The notes under the pieces: generated by a model
What the model was told of the DNA's origin: nothing
Seen by the model: only the letters and a program-made list of their open reading frames with translations
The model's database searches: none
Assembly (NCBI GenBank): GCA_020524525.2
Contig: CP129018.1
Coordinates: forward strand, 2,918,115 to 2,982,114
Direction: 5' to 3'
DNA length: 64,000 bases
Origin: Bacillus tianshenii
Lineage (GTDB): Bacteria > Bacillota > Bacilli > Bacillales > Bacillaceae_N
Position numbers and translations under genes: made by a program
Part shown: piece by piece, positions 1-9,797 of the stretch
How positions within the stretch are numbered: the stretch's first letter is position 1
How the letters are laid out: each line of letters starts with the position of its first letter

Positions 1-61
1 CTGTCATTCCTGCTGGTCCTGCTCCGGCAATAATCACATCATAAATTTTTTCTTCACTCAT
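1..61 (-). CDS. trxB: Thioredoxin reductase, N-terminus only (cut by window edge)
   Basis: Only the first 20 codons lie in the window. They read MSEEKIYDVIIAGAGPAGMT, a beta strand followed by the GxGxxG FAD-binding loop typical of TrxB and related flavoprotein reductases. TrxB uses NADPH to reduce thioredoxin in the cytosol. An AAGGAG ribosome site lies 8 bases before the ATG. In B. subtilis trxB also follows the TPR gene yvcD and the his operon, which supports the assignment over other FAD enzymes with the same N-terminal motif. Confidence 0.85.
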   Translation of the reverse strand, partial: MSEEKIYDVIIAGAGPAGMT

Positions 62-66
62 TTTCT

Positions 67-174
67 TCACTCCTTCACCGTAAGCACAATTTCCTGTTTT
101 TCAAAACGGACAATATTTTCTGTACGTTTACTATCGTAATAAAAATCATGTGTTGTTGCTATTAAAATGCTCAA
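67..174 (-). CDS. Possible 35-residue ORF between the TPR gene and trxB
   Basis: A TTG codon overlaps the stop of the TPR gene (TTGA arrangement). It opens a 35-codon frame that ends five bases before the trxB ATG. The translation is soluble-looking and charged and begins MSILIATTHDFYYDSKRT. Part of it, an HD-x-Y-Y-D pattern then I-V-R-F-E, resembles the C-terminal end of ABC-F ATPases, but too little is present for that to mean much. No strong ribosome site precedes the TTG, so translation would depend on coupling to the TPR gene. Its last codons contain the trxB ribosome site. It could be a real coupled leader ORF, a relic, or chance. Confidence 0.4.
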   Translation of the reverse strand: MSILIATTHDFYYDSKRTENIVRFEKQEIVLTVKE

Positions 175-1715
175 TTTATTAATGTTTTAACAGTCTTCAC
201 ATATTTACTTAATGTCGAAACAGATATTCCGTGATATTCCGCGATCTCTGTTTGGGTTTTTCCATTATTACTTTCTCTGCGCCAAAGGTATTCGATTGCT
301 GCTGCCCATGCACTCGGATTTGTTAATTTGTAATTGGATTCAAACGCATTTGCCAATATTGTAAAGCACATCATATACAAATCCTGCACCTGTACTGTAT
401 GCACTTCATCATGGATTAGTGAAAACAGCATTTGTGCGATATCTATACCTGTAATCATATTTCGTTCTTCCGGCGTTGCAGTAGCATGTTCGTAGTCCCC
501 TTGCTTTAACAAGGCGATCGCAAAGGTTTGTAAGAAGTGATCAGCTTCCTCAGCAGTTGCAAAATCCTTAATCATTGTGATTGCTTCATCATTACCGTTT
601 TGAAACAGCGCAAACAAGGCGAAATACTTCGCCGCATCAGAGTCTGCCTCATATAACACTTTATAAAAATCGTCGTACATTTGCGTTTCAACTTTTTCAG
701 TAACTTTGTTAACGTCTTTCCACGGCTTTAAACCTTCTTTATCAGGCTCAAGCTTTGTAAGCTCACTCCAAGCTTGTTCTGCAAACCGCTCATTACCTAA
801 CTGATAGGCAGATACGGCAAGCCAATAGAAGAAGCTCGCGTCACCTTTGTATCCTTTTTTATAAAGGGAACGAAGCCAGCGATAAGCTTGCGCGTAACTT
901 CCGAGCATTCCAAGTGTTGTACCAAGTTTGTTTCGTTGCTCTATCTCTATAGGGTATACCCGTTCTAGTTGTGTTTGGAACACTTTTGTTTTTGTCTTAT
1001 CTCCAAGATAATGACAGAAGACGGCCATATTACAGAGCGCATGAAGATTTCCTTCATTCTTCTCAAGTACTTCTTCTGTCAGCTGAACGGCTTCTGTCGC
1101 AAGCCCTCGGTAGAAATAAGCAAGTGCTAAATTGTTATAAGCTGCCCAAAATTCGGGGTAATCTTTGATAACCTCTTTAAGCACACCTTCTGCTTCTTCT
1201 AACTTCCCTTCTTCTAGAAGCTTCTTTGCTTCTTCATGACGGATAATTAAAGCTTCTTCCGCTTGAAGGGAATCGCCTGTTTCATCATCTAAGCTATCCT
1301 CAAGCTGCAGCAATTGCAGTAATTCATGGGCATCCTCTGCATACTCCCCATCAGGTGCCTCTCTCAAATATGCTTCTATATGCATCCGTGCCTCATGAAA
1401 CAAACCAAGGTATGCATAATTATTTGCCAAGAAGTAATAACAGTCCGTCATCTCCGGCTCTAACTCACGTAAAACCTTCTCAAGCATCTCATTCGCTTCT
1501 TGATAATGTCCAAGTTCAGCCGTGACAATTGCAAGCTGGCACAAAAATGTAGGTTCTTCTTCATCCATGCTCGCAGCACGCAATAAATAATGCCTTGCTT
1601 TTTTCAGATCACGTTGCTGATATGCTTTCAGGCCTTTTTTGAAAAAATGTTCACCATCTTGTATAAAAGGAATTACCTTTCCTTGTTTTTTCATAAACTT
1701 CACATCAGTCCTCAT
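171..1715 (-). CDS. TPR-repeat protein with C-terminal HTH (YvcD-like)
   Basis: A 514-residue cytosolic protein made mostly of tetratricopeptide helices. Clear repeats lie near residues 25-125, with a second block near 165-330 containing A-x-x-N-L-A-L-A-Y and similar signatures. TPR arrays usually mediate protein-protein contacts. The last 30 residues (TQTEIAEYHGISVSTLSKYV) look like a helix-turn-helix of the kind used to bind DNA. The gene sits between the his operon and trxB, as yvcD does in B. subtilis. The ATG is preceded by GGAGG with a short 4-base gap; a downstream in-frame ATG at 1694 is less well placed. An extended -10 promoter and the his terminator lie upstream, so it is probably transcribed separately, perhaps with trxB. 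Exact function is unknown. Confidence 0.85.
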   Translation of the reverse strand: MRTDVKFMKKQGKVIPFIQDGEHFFKKGLKAYQQRDLKKARHYLLRAASMDEEEPTFLCQLAIVTAELGHYQEANEMLEKVLRELEPEMTDCYYFLANNYAYLGLFHEARMHIEAYLREAPDGEYAEDAHELLQLLQLEDSLDDETGDSLQAEEALIIRHEEAKKLLEEGKLEEAEGVLKEVIKDYPEFWAAYNNLALAYFYRGLATEAVQLTEEVLEKNEGNLHALCNMAVFCHYLGDKTKTKVFQTQLERVYPIEIEQRNKLGTTLGMLGSYAQAYRWLRSLYKKGYKGDASFFYWLAVSAYQLGNERFAEQAWSELTKLEPDKEGLKPWKDVNKVTEKVETQMYDDFYKVLYEADSDAAKYFALFALFQNGNDEAITMIKDFATAEEADHFLQTFAIALLKQGDYEHATATPEERNMITGIDIAQMLFSLIHDEVHTVQVQDLYMMCFTILANAFESNYKLTNPSAWAAAIEYLWRRESNNGKTQTEIAEYHGISVSTLSKYVKTVKTLIN

Positions 1716-1751
1716 AGATCCTCCGAACGATCATTAGTTTTTACCGACGAT

Positions 1752-1760
1752 AGTATAACA
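1752..1760 (-). promoter_or_regulatory. Extended -10 promoter for the TPR gene
   Basis: On the minus strand the bases read TGTTATACT, an extended -10 (TGn plus TATACT), about 37 bases before the TPR start. No good -35 is seen at 17 bases, which extended -10 promoters can tolerate. Confidence 0.45.
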
Positions 1761-1841
1761 CACTTACCAAAATGCTCGGAGAACAAACATTAAATTCTCA
1801 TCTTTTCAATATTAGTATGGTTTTCATTCTTACACAAGCAG

Positions 1842-1868
1842 AAAACCGCTGTAATTTCAACAGCGGCT
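1842..1868 (-). terminator. Terminator of the his operon
   Basis: Inverted repeat CCGCTGT / ACAGCGG with an 8-base loop, followed on the minus strand by TTTTCTG. It lies 13 bases after the hisIE stop, so it closes the histidine operon. Confidence 0.75.
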
Positions 1869-1880
1869 TACTCTTGTTCG

Positions 1881-2513
1881 TTATTTTTTCGTCGTATGAC
1901 GTTCTTCTAAGACGTTTAACACCTCATCAAGCGGTAGCTGTTGTTCACGGAGCAGCACAAGTAAATGATACAATAAGTCTGCTGACTCCCACTTCAACTC
2001 TTCTTTATCACGATTTTTTGCAGCAATAATAACTTCAGATGCCTCTTCGCCAACCTTCTTCAATATTTTGTCAACGCCTTCTTCGAATAAATACGTCGTA
2101 TAGGCACCCTCAGGGCGTTCAGCCTCCCGTTTAGCGATTATTTCCTCAAGCTGCGTAAGAATGGCAAACCGATCTGCTTTCGGTGCAACCTTTTTCTCTA
2201 GCAGCGATTCGCTAAAGCAGCTATATGTACCTTTATGACAAGCAGGACCTGCTGGATCAACGAATACAAGCAATGCATCCTTGTCACAATCCCAGCGGAT
2301 ATCTGTGATTGTTTGTGTATTTCCTGACGTTGCTCCTTTATGCCATAGCTCCTGTCTTGAACGGCTCCAAAACCATGTTTCAAGTGTATCTAGTGACTTC
2401 TGCAAGGATTCTTTATTCATGTAAGCGAGTGTCAACACTTCCTTACTTGCGGCGTCCTGGACGATTGCCGGAACCAAGCCTTGCTTATCAAATTTAATAT
2501 CATCTATGTTCAT
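1881..2513 (-). CDS. hisI: Bifunctional phosphoribosyl-AMP cyclohydrolase / phosphoribosyl-ATP pyrophosphatase
   Basis: A 210-residue HisI-HisE fusion that carries out steps 2 and 3 of histidine synthesis: it removes pyrophosphate from PR-ATP, then opens the ring of PR-AMP. The N-terminal half (about 1-110) is the cyclohydrolase, with the metal-binding D-x-D-x-D-type segment [16 protein letters not shown] and the Cys/His pair [12 protein letters not shown]. The C-terminal half (about 115-205) is the all-helical MazG-like HisE domain, containing [19 protein letters not shown]. The ATG overlaps the hisF stop by four bases, so translation is coupled. It is the last gene of the operon and is followed by a terminator. 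Length and order match B. subtilis. Confidence 0.97.
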   Translation of the reverse strand: MNIDDIKFDKQGLVPAIVQDAASKEVLTLAYMNKESLQKSLDTLETWFWSRSRQELWHKGATSGNTQTITDIRWDCDKDALLVFVDPAGPACHKGTYSCFSESLLEKKVAPKADRFAILTQLEEIIAKREAERPEGAYTTYLFEEGVDKILKKVGEEASEVIIAAKNRDKEELKWESADLLYHLLVLLREQQLPLDEVLNVLEERHTTKK

Positions 2514-3268
2514 CGCACGTTCACCCCTCGTTGTCTTAAATAATCTTTCACTGCTTGAACAGATGTCTCTTTATAGTGGAAGATCGATGCGGCAAGCGCT
2601 GCATCAGCTTCCCCTCTTTCAAAGCTTTCAACAAAATGCTCAGCATTCCCTGCTCCGCCTGAGGCGATAACTGGCACCGTTACTGCCTGGCTGATCGTCT
2701 TTGTTAAATCAAGGTCAAAGCCTGTCTTTTCACCGTCTTTGTCCATAGAGGTTAATAAGATTTCTCCTGTGCCGCGGCGAACGGCTTCTTGTGCCCATTC
2801 AACAGCATCCCAGTCTGTCGGCGTTCGACCACCATGTGTATAGACACGCCACGAGCCCGTCGTTTCGTCAAATTTCGCATCAATGGCCGTCACAATGCAT
2901 TGCGAACCAAAGTAATCTGACCCCTCAGTAATTAATTCAGGACGCTTCACAGCAGCTGTGTTAACAGAAACCTTATCAGCACCTGCACGTAAGATGCGCT
3001 TCATATCTTCAAGTGTATTGATGCCGCCCCCAACAGTAAAAGGAATCGCAAGCTTAGCCGCCACTTGCTCAACGACATCCACCATTGTTTCTCTTCCTTC
3101 ATGTGAGGCAGAAATATCAAGAAAAACTAATTCATCTGCACCTTCTTGGTCATAAAATTCAGCAAGCTCAACAGGGTCTCCAGCGTCTCGTAATTCAACA
3201 AATTGAATCCCTTTTACAACACGACCTTCTTTTACATCTAAGCACGGGATTATTCGCTTTGTAATCAT
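2510..3268 (-). CDS. hisF: Imidazole glycerol phosphate synthase, cyclase subunit
   Basis: A 252-residue (beta/alpha)8 barrel, the usual length for HisF. It takes ammonia from HisH and cyclises PRFAR to imidazole glycerol phosphate and AICAR. Visible marks include the N-terminal [16 protein letters not shown] with the catalytic Asp, the phosphate-binding FTVGGGI and VIASGGAG loops, and the second catalytic Asp in [13 protein letters not shown]. It overlaps hisA upstream and hisIE downstream by four bases each. HisF and HisH form the active heterodimer, so the stoichiometric coupling within the operon makes sense. Confidence 0.98.
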   Translation of the reverse strand: MITKRIIPCLDVKEGRVVKGIQFVELRDAGDPVELAEFYDQEGADELVFLDISASHEGRETMVDVVEQVAAKLAIPFTVGGGINTLEDMKRILRAGADKVSVNTAAVKRPELITEGSDYFGSQCIVTAIDAKFDETTGSWRVYTHGGRTPTDWDAVEWAQEAVRRGTGEILLTSMDKDGEKTGFDLDLTKTISQAVTVPVIASGGAGNAEHFVESFERGEADAALAASIFHYKETSVQAVKDYLRQRGVNVR

Positions 3269-4002
3269 CCTCGCACCGCCTCATTTAAAGCATCACGTAC
3301 AGTGAATTTTTTCTCATAGAGGGCTTTTCCGATAATGGCACCGCTAACTCCTGAATCTTGATGCTTTCCAAGCTGACGAACATCATCCAGCGAGCTGACA
3401 CCACCTGAAGCAATGACTTGTTTACCAGTCGCCTTTGCCATATCAACAATCGCATCTGTATTCGGCCCTGACATCATGCCGTCCTTCGATATATCTGTAA
3501 AAATAAACACCTCTGCTCCAGCATCCGCAAGCTCTTTGCCAAGTTCCACTGCTTTCACTTTCGATGTATTTAACCAGCCTTCTGTTGCGACATAACCATC
3601 TTTCGCATCAATGCCGATTGCAATTTTCTCACCGTATTGCTTTAACATTTTCCGAACAAAATCAGGATTTGAAATCGCTGCACTGCCGAGAATAACCCGG
3701 TCCACTCCATTATCCAGATATGCCGCTACATCTTCTTCTGAACGAATGCCGCCGCCGATTTGGACTTTTACATCTAACTCTTTGGCTGCTTTCAATACAT
3801 GTACATCATTCACGCGCTTGCCAGCTTTCGCCCCATCTAAGTCAACCATATGAATCCACTCTGTACCTTGTTCAGCAAAAGCCTTCGCCATATCAAACGG
3901 AGAATCTCCGTAAACTGTTTCCTTATCATAATCCCCTTGTAATAAGCGCACACACTTGCCCCCGCGCATATCGATAGCAGGATAGATTGTAAACTGACTC
4001 AT
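3265..4002 (-). CDS. hisA: Phosphoribosylformimino-AICAR-phosphate isomerase
   Basis: A 245-residue TIM barrel homologous to HisF. It converts ProFAR to PRFAR by an Amadori rearrangement. Signatures are [14 protein letters not shown] (catalytic Asp), VQIGGGIRS and VIASGGVSS phosphate loops, and [12 protein letters not shown] with the second catalytic Asp. I place the start at the ATG at 4002, eight bases after GGGGAG, and not at the adjacent GTG at 4005. The start overlaps the hisH stop. Nothing unusual. Confidence 0.97.
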   Translation of the reverse strand: MSQFTIYPAIDMRGGKCVRLLQGDYDKETVYGDSPFDMAKAFAEQGTEWIHMVDLDGAKAGKRVNDVHVLKAAKELDVKVQIGGGIRSEEDVAAYLDNGVDRVILGSAAISNPDFVRKMLKQYGEKIAIGIDAKDGYVATEGWLNTSKVKAVELGKELADAGAEVFIFTDISKDGMMSGPNTDAIVDMAKATGKQVIASGGVSSLDDVRQLGKHQDSGVSGAIIGKALYEKKFTVRDALNEAVRG

Positions 4003-4637
4003 CACTTCTTCTCCCCTTCCACAATGGCTGCAAAGTTCTGTAGAATTGACATACCGATTTCACTGCTTTTCTCTGGATGGAATTGTGTGCCGTATACATT
4101 GTCCCGCCCAACAACAGCTGGGACATCTACATCATACGCACTGCTCGCCAGAATGACATCTGTATCATCTGTATCGATATAATAGGAATGGACGAAATAG
4201 ACATGGCCTTCTTCCACACCTTGCAGGAGATGGTTTTTTCCATGTTTGAAATCAAGCTTGTTCCAGCCCATATGAGGCACTTTATAACGTGTTCCGTCAG
4301 CTGTAGTTCCTTTGAAATGAATCGCTCTCCCCTTTAAGAAAGACAACCCTTTCGTCAAACCGTTTTCTTCACTCTCTTCGAATAACAGCTGCATGCCTAA
4401 ACAAATACCGAGCAGTGGTTTTCCGTTGCTCACTTCTTCTTTTATATAATCTGTTAAGCCCTGTTCGTTTAAAATCGCCATTGCATCACGAAAAGAACCG
4501 ACACCAGGGAGGATTAAACCTTTTGTTTTCTTAAGTTCCTCTGTATCATCTGTGACGATATAATCGTAATCCATTCGTTCTAATGCCTTACTAACGCTGT
4601 ATAAGTTCCCCATTCCATAATCAATAATCCCGATCAT
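4002..4637 (-). CDS. hisH: Imidazole glycerol phosphate synthase, glutaminase subunit
   Basis: A 211-residue class I glutamine amidotransferase that supplies ammonia to HisF. The nucleophile elbow [13 protein letters not shown] contains the catalytic Cys, and the His-Glu pair appears in [10 protein letters not shown] near the C-terminus. The N-terminal [15 protein letters not shown] is typical of HisH. It directly abuts hisB (start one base after the hisB stop) and overlaps hisA, in the standard order hisB-hisH-hisA-hisF-hisIE. Confidence 0.98.
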   Translation of the reverse strand: MIGIIDYGMGNLYSVSKALERMDYDYIVTDDTEELKKTKGLILPGVGSFRDAMAILNEQGLTDYIKEEVSNGKPLLGICLGMQLLFEESEENGLTKGLSFLKGRAIHFKGTTADGTRYKVPHMGWNKLDFKHGKNHLLQGVEEGHVYFVHSYYIDTDDTDVILASSAYDVDVPAVVGRDNVYGTQFHPEKSSEIGMSILQNFAAIVEGEKK

Positions 4638-5231
4638 TTACAACATTCCTTTCGTAGAAGGCACACCCTTCACGCGCGGATCTACTTGTGTTGCTTCATC
4701 TAAGGCACGGCCTAACGCTTTGAAGACAGCCTCAATCATATGATGTGTATTGTGACCGTAATGAACAATGACATGCAGGTTCATACGAGCTTCAAGGGCA
4801 AGCTTCCATAGAAATTCATGGACAAGCTCAGTATCAAACGTACCTACACGGCTGCTTGGAAACTCTGCACGAAACTCCAAATGAGGACGATTGCTTAAGT
4901 CAACAACAACCTGTGCTAATGCTTCATCCATCGGCACAAATGCATTCCCGTAACGCTTAATTCCTTTCTTATCTTGCAGTGCTGTTTGCAATGCTTGGCC
5001 TAAGCAAATCCCGATATCTTCTGTTGTATGATGGTCATCAATTTCGGTATCCCCATCTGCCTGCAGCTCCAAATTAAAGTGGCCATGCTTTGTAAATAAA
5101 TCGAGCATATGTGTTAAAAACGGCACACCTGTTTCAAGCTTTGAAATCCCGCTCCCATCAATTCCAAATGTAAGCGAAATGTTTGTTTCATTCGTTTTGC
5201 GTTCAATTGTTGCCTGACGTTCTTGTGTCAT
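4638..5231 (-). CDS. hisB: Imidazoleglycerol-phosphate dehydratase
   Basis: A 197-residue IGP dehydratase, monofunctional as in Bacillus: no HAD-type histidinol phosphatase domain is fused. It dehydrates IGP to imidazole acetol phosphate using Mn-binding histidine clusters. Both duplicated metal motifs are visible, [16 protein letters not shown] and [21 protein letters not shown]. It overlaps the hisD stop by four bases. HisC, the next enzyme in the pathway, is not in this operon and is expected elsewhere. Confidence 0.97.
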   Translation of the reverse strand: MTQERQATIERKTNETNISLTFGIDGSGISKLETGVPFLTHMLDLFTKHGHFNLELQADGDTEIDDHHTTEDIGICLGQALQTALQDKKGIKRYGNAFVPMDEALAQVVVDLSNRPHLEFRAEFPSSRVGTFDTELVHEFLWKLALEARMNLHVIVHYGHNTHHMIEAVFKALGRALDEATQVDPRVKGVPSTKGML

Positions 5232-6502
5232 TTCTTCTCCCCCAATCGTTTCTCCACACTTCTTGCATGTGCTTCAAGACCTTCTAGTCGTGCAAGAGCT
5301 GCAATCTTCGGTCCATTGCTTCGAAGGCTTTCAGCGCTATATGAAATAATACTTGATTTCTTCATAAAATCATCGACATTCAGCGGACTTGAAAAACGCG
5401 CTGTGCCATTTGTCGGTAAAATGTGATTTGGTCCTGCAAAATAATCCCCAACAGGCTCTGAGCTGTGTTCACCTAAGAAAATGGCGCCTGCATGACGGAT
5501 TTTCCCTAAAACCCCCATCGGATTCACAGTCATCACTTCCAAATGTTCAGGTGCAAGCTCATTAACGGTTTCAATCGCATCATCTAATGTTTCCGTGACA
5601 TAGATTGCGCCATAATCTCGCACAGAAGCTTCTGCAATTTCAACACGCGGAAGCTTTGCAACTTGCTCTTCAACCTCTTTCGCTGTCTGTTCAGCAAGCT
5701 TCATAGAAGACGTCACGAGCACACTTGAAGAGCGTGGGTCGTGCTCTGCCTGTGAAAGAAGGTCTGCGGCAATATACGAAGCTTTTGCCGTTTCATCTGC
5801 AAGAACAACAATTTCACTCGGTCCTGCAATCATATCAATATCAACCATACCGAATACTTCACGCTTAGCTAGTGCGACAAATATATTGCCTGGGCCTGTA
5901 ATTTTATCAACGGGTGCAATTGATTCTGTTCCGTATGCAAGTGCGCCAATGGCTTGGGCTCCGCCAACTTTGTAGATTTCACGAATTCCCAGTTCATTTG
6001 CAGCAACAAGAACGCCTGCTGGAAGACTGCCATCCTTTTGCGGCGGCGACACCATTGCAATTCGCTTCACACCTGCTGCTTGGGCTGGAATGACGTTCAT
6101 TAACACAGACGACGGATATGCAGCTGTTCCACCTGGTACATAGACGCCTGCAGCATCTAATGGGGTAAGCTTCTGCCCAAGAATTGTTCCGTCTTCTGAT
6201 GTGGTCATCCATGATTGCTTCACTTGACGCTTATGATAGTCATGGATATTTTCTGCAGCTTCACGTAAGTAACCAATCAATGTATCATCTATTTGCTTAT
6301 ATGCTGCTTCTATCTCTTCATCTGTAACAAGCAATGAATCAAGCTTTACACCGTCAAACTTTTCAGTATATTTTGCTAAAGCTTGGTCCCCATTTTCCTT
6401 CACATCTTGTAATATAGTTAACACAGCTTGGCGCTGCTCTTCTGTCCCGCTGTCAATATCACGCTTTAGGGAAATGTCTTCTGTGACGCGTACAATCTTC
6501 AT
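5228..6502 (-). CDS. hisD: Histidinol dehydrogenase
   Basis: A 424-residue Zn-dependent enzyme that oxidises L-histidinol to histidine in two NAD-linked steps. Family motifs are seen throughout: [61 protein letters not shown], the Zn-binding LLSQAEHDP, and NELAPEHLE near the C-terminal third. It overlaps hisG and hisB by four bases each. Full length and intact. Confidence 0.98.
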   Translation of the reverse strand: MKIVRVTEDISLKRDIDSGTEEQRQAVLTILQDVKENGDQALAKYTEKFDGVKLDSLLVTDEEIEAAYKQIDDTLIGYLREAAENIHDYHKRQVKQSWMTTSEDGTILGQKLTPLDAAGVYVPGGTAAYPSSVLMNVIPAQAAGVKRIAMVSPPQKDGSLPAGVLVAANELGIREIYKVGGAQAIGALAYGTESIAPVDKITGPGNIFVALAKREVFGMVDIDMIAGPSEIVVLADETAKASYIAADLLSQAEHDPRSSSVLVTSSMKLAEQTAKEVEEQVAKLPRVEIAEASVRDYGAIYVTETLDDAIETVNELAPEHLEVMTVNPMGVLGKIRHAGAIFLGEHSSEPVGDYFAGPNHILPTNGTARFSSPLNVDDFMKKSSIISYSAESLRSNGPKIAALARLEGLEAHARSVEKRLGEKK

Positions 6503-7140
6503 ACTTCCACCCCTTCTTCAACAACTCCTGACAGCCGTTCTACCATTTCATCAATACGCTTATCCTTTAGACGATAGCTAACAGGATTCACAATAATTCG
6601 GGACGTAATATCTTGAATATGCTCTAATTCAACGAGGCCATTTTCACGTAACGTTCTGCCTGTTGAAACAATATCAACAATACGGTCAGCAAGCCCAATG
6701 AGTGGTGCAAGCTCAATTGACCCATTTAACTTAATAATCTCTACTTGCTCGCCTTGCTCACGGAAGTATTTCGAAGCAACTGCTGGATATTTCGTGGCAA
6801 CCTTTGGTGCAACATCGTTCCCGTTCGCATCTGGCAGACCTGCTACGGCAAGGTGACACGCACTAATCTTCAGATCCAGTACTTCATAGACATCTCGCTC
6901 TTCCTCAAGCATTGTATCCTTTCCCGCAATACCTAAGTCTGCTACACCATGCTCGACATATGTTGGTACGTCCATTGGTTTAGCAAGAATAAAGCGCAGC
7001 GACTCTTCTGGCACATCAATAATTAATTTACGAGAATCATCGAATTCAGGCGGAAGACGATAGCCTGCTTTTCGTAACAATTCAGCTGCCTCTTCAAAAA
7101 TACGCCCCTTAGGCATCGCCATTGTTAAAAAATCACTCAT
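6499..7140 (-). CDS. hisG: ATP phosphoribosyltransferase, short catalytic subunit
   Basis: A 213-residue HisG of the short class, lacking the C-terminal allosteric domain; such forms need HisZ as regulatory partner, and hisZ lies immediately upstream. It condenses ATP with PRPP, the committed step of the pathway, and is the usual point of histidine feedback. Motifs seen: [12 protein letters not shown] at the N-terminus, [11 protein letters not shown], and the PRPP-binding segment [18 protein letters not shown]. It overlaps hisZ and hisD by four bases. Confidence 0.98.
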   Translation of the reverse strand: MSDFLTMAMPKGRIFEEAAELLRKAGYRLPPEFDDSRKLIIDVPEESLRFILAKPMDVPTYVEHGVADLGIAGKDTMLEEERDVYEVLDLKISACHLAVAGLPDANGNDVAPKVATKYPAVASKYFREQGEQVEIIKLNGSIELAPLIGLADRIVDIVSTGRTLRENGLVELEHIQDITSRIIVNPVSYRLKDKRIDEMVERLSGVVEEGVEV

Positions 7141-8321
7141 GCTTCATTCTCCTTTCCAGCCGCCCCAAGACAATAGACAAGCTCATCATATCGTTTCGTT
7201 AATTCATCGACTTGCTCAACACCCGCGATATTTTGAATGACAACTCGCTTACCTTCAGCCCGGTAATGAGCTGCTAAACGAATCGCTTCATCTTTGCGCT
7301 CTCTACTAAATAAGATTAATGTTCGTTCAATTTGCTCTTCTGGTGTATCTAATGCTTCTACAAGCCGGTCTAACCGAATGCCAAACCCAGTTGCAGGTGT
7401 ATGACAGTTAAATTTCTTAAGAAGCTGGTCATAACGGCCACCGTTACAAAGCAAGAACCCAAGCTTCTCAGCATAGCCTTCAAACAAAATACCAGTGTAA
7501 TAGCTCATATGACTTACAAGGTTCAAATCAACCTTCACATATTCCGTTACGCCATAAGCCTCAAGTGTTTCCCACAGCTCTTCAAGCTCATCTAATGCCT
7601 GCAATGCAGCTTTATTGTTTGTCAGCTTCCGTCCAGCTTCGATTTTGTCTTTCCCTCCGCGAAGGTTTAATAGCTGTAGAAGCACTTGTTTATCAATTGA
7701 TGAAAGCGGCAAGTCTTTTACATGTTCACGATAGCCGACATAATTTTTCTCATATAAATAACGACGCAATACATCTGCTCGCTCATCATTGCCTAAGACG
7801 TCTAATGACAAGGCATTTACAAACCCAATATGGCCAAGTGCTACGGTAAAGTTTTCAAGGCCTGTGTTCTTCAATGTATGTACCATAAGTGCAATGACTT
7901 CCGCATCTGCACTGCTTGTACCATCGCCGATTAGTTCTACACCCACTTGTTCAAACTCTGCTGGGCGTCCACCTTCACGCTGCTGAGCACGAAACACATT
8001 TGCATCATATGCAAGACGAAGAGGCAAGCCTTGGTCTTGCAACCGAGATGCCGCAACCCGAGCAATCGGAGCTGTCATATCAGGACGGAGAACAAGTGTA
8101 TGACCTTGCTGATCTAACAGCTTAAATAACTGCTGGTCAAGGATAGCAGATGCTTCTCCAACCGTTTCTGAGTATTCCAGCGTTGGGGTTGCAATTCGTT
8201 CATACCCCCATGCATCAATTTCACGCTCCATTTTTTCTCGAACTTTCTTTTTCGTTTCATATAACTCAGGTAATGTATCACGCATTCCAAGTGGCTTTTC
8301 AAACATAAAGAGCTTTGACAC
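7137..8321 (-). CDS. hisZ: ATP phosphoribosyltransferase regulatory subunit
   Basis: A 394-residue paralogue of histidyl-tRNA synthetase without tRNA-charging function; it forms an octamer with short HisG and confers histidine feedback. The class II synthetase-like core starts with [12 protein letters not shown] and includes [18 protein letters not shown] (motif 2-like) and [12 protein letters not shown] take the GTG at 8321, which has AAGGTG about 8 bases upstream, over the ATG at 8306. It is the first gene of the his operon, about 85 bases downstream of the promoter. No T-box-sized leader fits in that space. Confidence 0.95.
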   Translation of the reverse strand: MSKLFMFEKPLGMRDTLPELYETKKKVREKMEREIDAWGYERIATPTLEYSETVGEASAILDQQLFKLLDQQGHTLVLRPDMTAPIARVAASRLQDQGLPLRLAYDANVFRAQQREGGRPAEFEQVGVELIGDGTSSADAEVIALMVHTLKNTGLENFTVALGHIGFVNALSLDVLGNDERADVLRRYLYEKNYVGYREHVKDLPLSSIDKQVLLQLLNLRGGKDKIEAGRKLTNNKAALQALDELEELWETLEAYGVTEYVKVDLNLVSHMSYYTGILFEGYAEKLGFLLCNGGRYDQLLKKFNCHTPATGFGIRLDRLVEALDTPEEQIERTLILFSRERKDEAIRLAAHYRAEGKRVVIQNIAGVEQVDELTKRYDELVYCLGAAGKENEA

Positions 8322-8405
8322 GCTATCAACACCTTCTTTATTTATATTTATTTCAAGCGAAAATACTTTAGTTCGCTAACATGGTAACAAGATGAATTAT
8401 TATGT

Positions 8406-8434
8406 AGTCTACACAGAAAATAAACGAACGTCAA
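8406..8434 (-). promoter_or_regulatory. Sigma-A promoter of the his operon
   Basis: Minus strand TTGACG (8434-8429), a 17-base spacer, then TAGACT (8411-8406). It is the best sigma-A match in the gap and is placed about 85 bases before hisZ, right after the upstream gene's terminator. Confidence 0.75.
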
Positions 8435-8458
8435 CCGCAAAAACTCTTAATTTGAATA

Positions 8459-8507
8459 AAAAAGGTTCACCTTAATGTATTCTCTCTCCATTAAGATGAA
8501 CCTTTTT
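8459..8507 (-). terminator. Terminator after the M20 amidohydrolase gene
   Basis: A 14-base stem (GGTTCAcCTTAATG paired with CATTAAGaTGAACC, one mismatch) with an 11-base loop, flanked by A-runs on one side and T-runs on the other. It can act on both strands and insulates the his promoter from read-through. Confidence 0.9.
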
Positions 8508-8514
8508 CTTATTA

Positions 8515-9690
8515 TTAATGTTTTAAATAATCAAGAGCAAATCGACTCATCACTTTTATGCCTGCACTAATTGCTTTTTCATCGAATATTAATGATGGAT
8601 GATGCAACGGATATTGAGAACGCTCATCTTCGTTGTTCGTCCCAAGACGAAACAGCATACCAGGCACATGTTGAAGGTAGAAAGAAAAGTCCTCCCCACC
8701 CATGGCTGGATTCGGCAAGTACGTAACATTCTTACCACCTAATGCAACAGTAGCACTTCTTTCAAATGTATTCACTAATTCAATATTGTTAATAAGCGGC
8801 GGTGTTCCTTTATGATAGGTCAGCTCTGCTGTTCCTCTATGGGCATTTGCGATATTGGTAATAATGCGTTCAATCACCTCAGGCATTTGTTGTTGAATTT
8901 CTTTGGAGGTCGTTCGTACCGTTCCTCCCATTGTAACCTCTGGGGCGATAATATTATAAGACGACCCACCAGCAATTTTGCCAATGGTGACAACAGCTGA
9001 TTCATAAGGTGGTAATTCTCTTGAGACAATGGTTTGCAGTGAATCAATGATCCGGGCTGCGATAATCATCGGGTCAACACACTTATGTGGATATGCCGCA
9101 TGACCTCCCTGCCCTTGAATGGTGATATCAAAATAATCACTCGCCGCCATAATAGCCCCTTTACGAAGCCCAACCTTGCCTGCTTCTAATTCAGGCCAAC
9201 AATGAAGACAGACGATCGCATCTACATCAGGATTTTTAAGCACACCAGCTTCAATCATGCTTCGTGCACCTTTCATGCGCTCTTCTCCTGGCTGGAAGAT
9301 AAACTTAATCGTTCCTTCTATATCTGCACGAAACTTTGATAATATGACTGCAGTTCCAAGCAGAATCGACGTATGCACATCATGCCCGCATGCGTGCATA
9401 ACCCCTTCATGCTGGGATTCAAATGAAAGCCCTGTTTGTTCAACAATCGGCAATGCATCCATATCAGCACGAAGCCCAAGTGTTTCACCCGGCTTGCCGC
9501 CTTCTAATATGCCGACAACCCCTGTTCCTCCGACATTTTCCTGCACTTCAAGGCCCAGCTTCTTCAGTTCCTCTGCAACCTTTTTTGATGTACGATATTC
9601 TTTCATACTCAGCTCAGGGTGCGCGTGTAAATCACGTCGAAAATTTATAATTTCACCTAAATAATCATTTACAATTTTGCTAATTTCCAT
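8515..9690 (-). CDS. M20D-family amidohydrolase (N-acyl amino acid / hippurate hydrolase type)
   Basis: A 391-residue metal-dependent peptidase of the M20D group (hippuricase, N-acetyl-L-aminoacid deacylase, IAA-amino acid hydrolase relatives). Visible landmarks: FRRDLHAHPELSMKEY, LRADMDALPI, the metal ligands in MHACGHDVHTSILLG, FQPGEER with the catalytic Glu, and GGEDFSFY near the end. The substrate cannot be told from sequence. The start is the ATG at 9690, with AGGAG 7 bases upstream; a longer TTG frame would put that ribosome site inside the gene. It is a single-gene unit with its own promoter and terminator, between yvoF and the his operon. Confidence 0.9.
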   Translation of the reverse strand: MEISKIVNDYLGEIINFRRDLHAHPELSMKEYRTSKKVAEELKKLGLEVQENVGGTGVVGILEGGKPGETLGLRADMDALPIVEQTGLSFESQHEGVMHACGHDVHTSILLGTAVILSKFRADIEGTIKFIFQPGEERMKGARSMIEAGVLKNPDVDAIVCLHCWPELEAGKVGLRKGAIMAASDYFDITIQGQGGHAAYPHKCVDPMIIAARIIDSLQTIVSRELPPYESAVVTIGKIAGGSSYNIIAPEVTMGGTVRTTSKEIQQQMPEVIERIITNIANAHRGTAELTYHKGTPPLINNIELVNTFERSATVALGGKNVTYLPNPAMGGEDFSFYLQHVPGMLFRLGTNNEDERSQYPLHHPSLIFDEKAISAGIKVMSRFALDYLKH

Positions 9691-9724
9691 TTTGTTACTC
9701 CTAACCAAAAAGTTCTTCTTTATA

Positions 9725-9752
9725 ACTATATCTATATTTCCCCAAAACGCAA
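9725..9752 (-). promoter_or_regulatory. Promoter of the M20 amidohydrolase gene
   Basis: Minus strand TTGCGT (9752-9747), 16 bases, TATAGT (9730-9725), ending 34 bases before the ATG. Confidence 0.5.
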
Positions 9753-9761
9753 CGAGAAAAT

Positions 9762-9796
9762 AGAAAAAACTGCCGACGATTCATGTCAGCAGTTTT
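9762..9796 (-). terminator. Terminator of the yvoD-ppaX-yvoF operon
   Basis: Inverted repeat AACTGCTGAC / GTCGGCAGTT (one G-T pair) followed on the minus strand by TTTTTTC, just after the acetyltransferase stop at 9798. Confidence 0.85.
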
Positions 9797-9797
9797 C

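Noticed and set aside
8322-8514. T-box or attenuator controlling the his operon
   Set aside because: Only about 80 bases separate the promoter from hisZ and no T-box sequence or second terminator is present.
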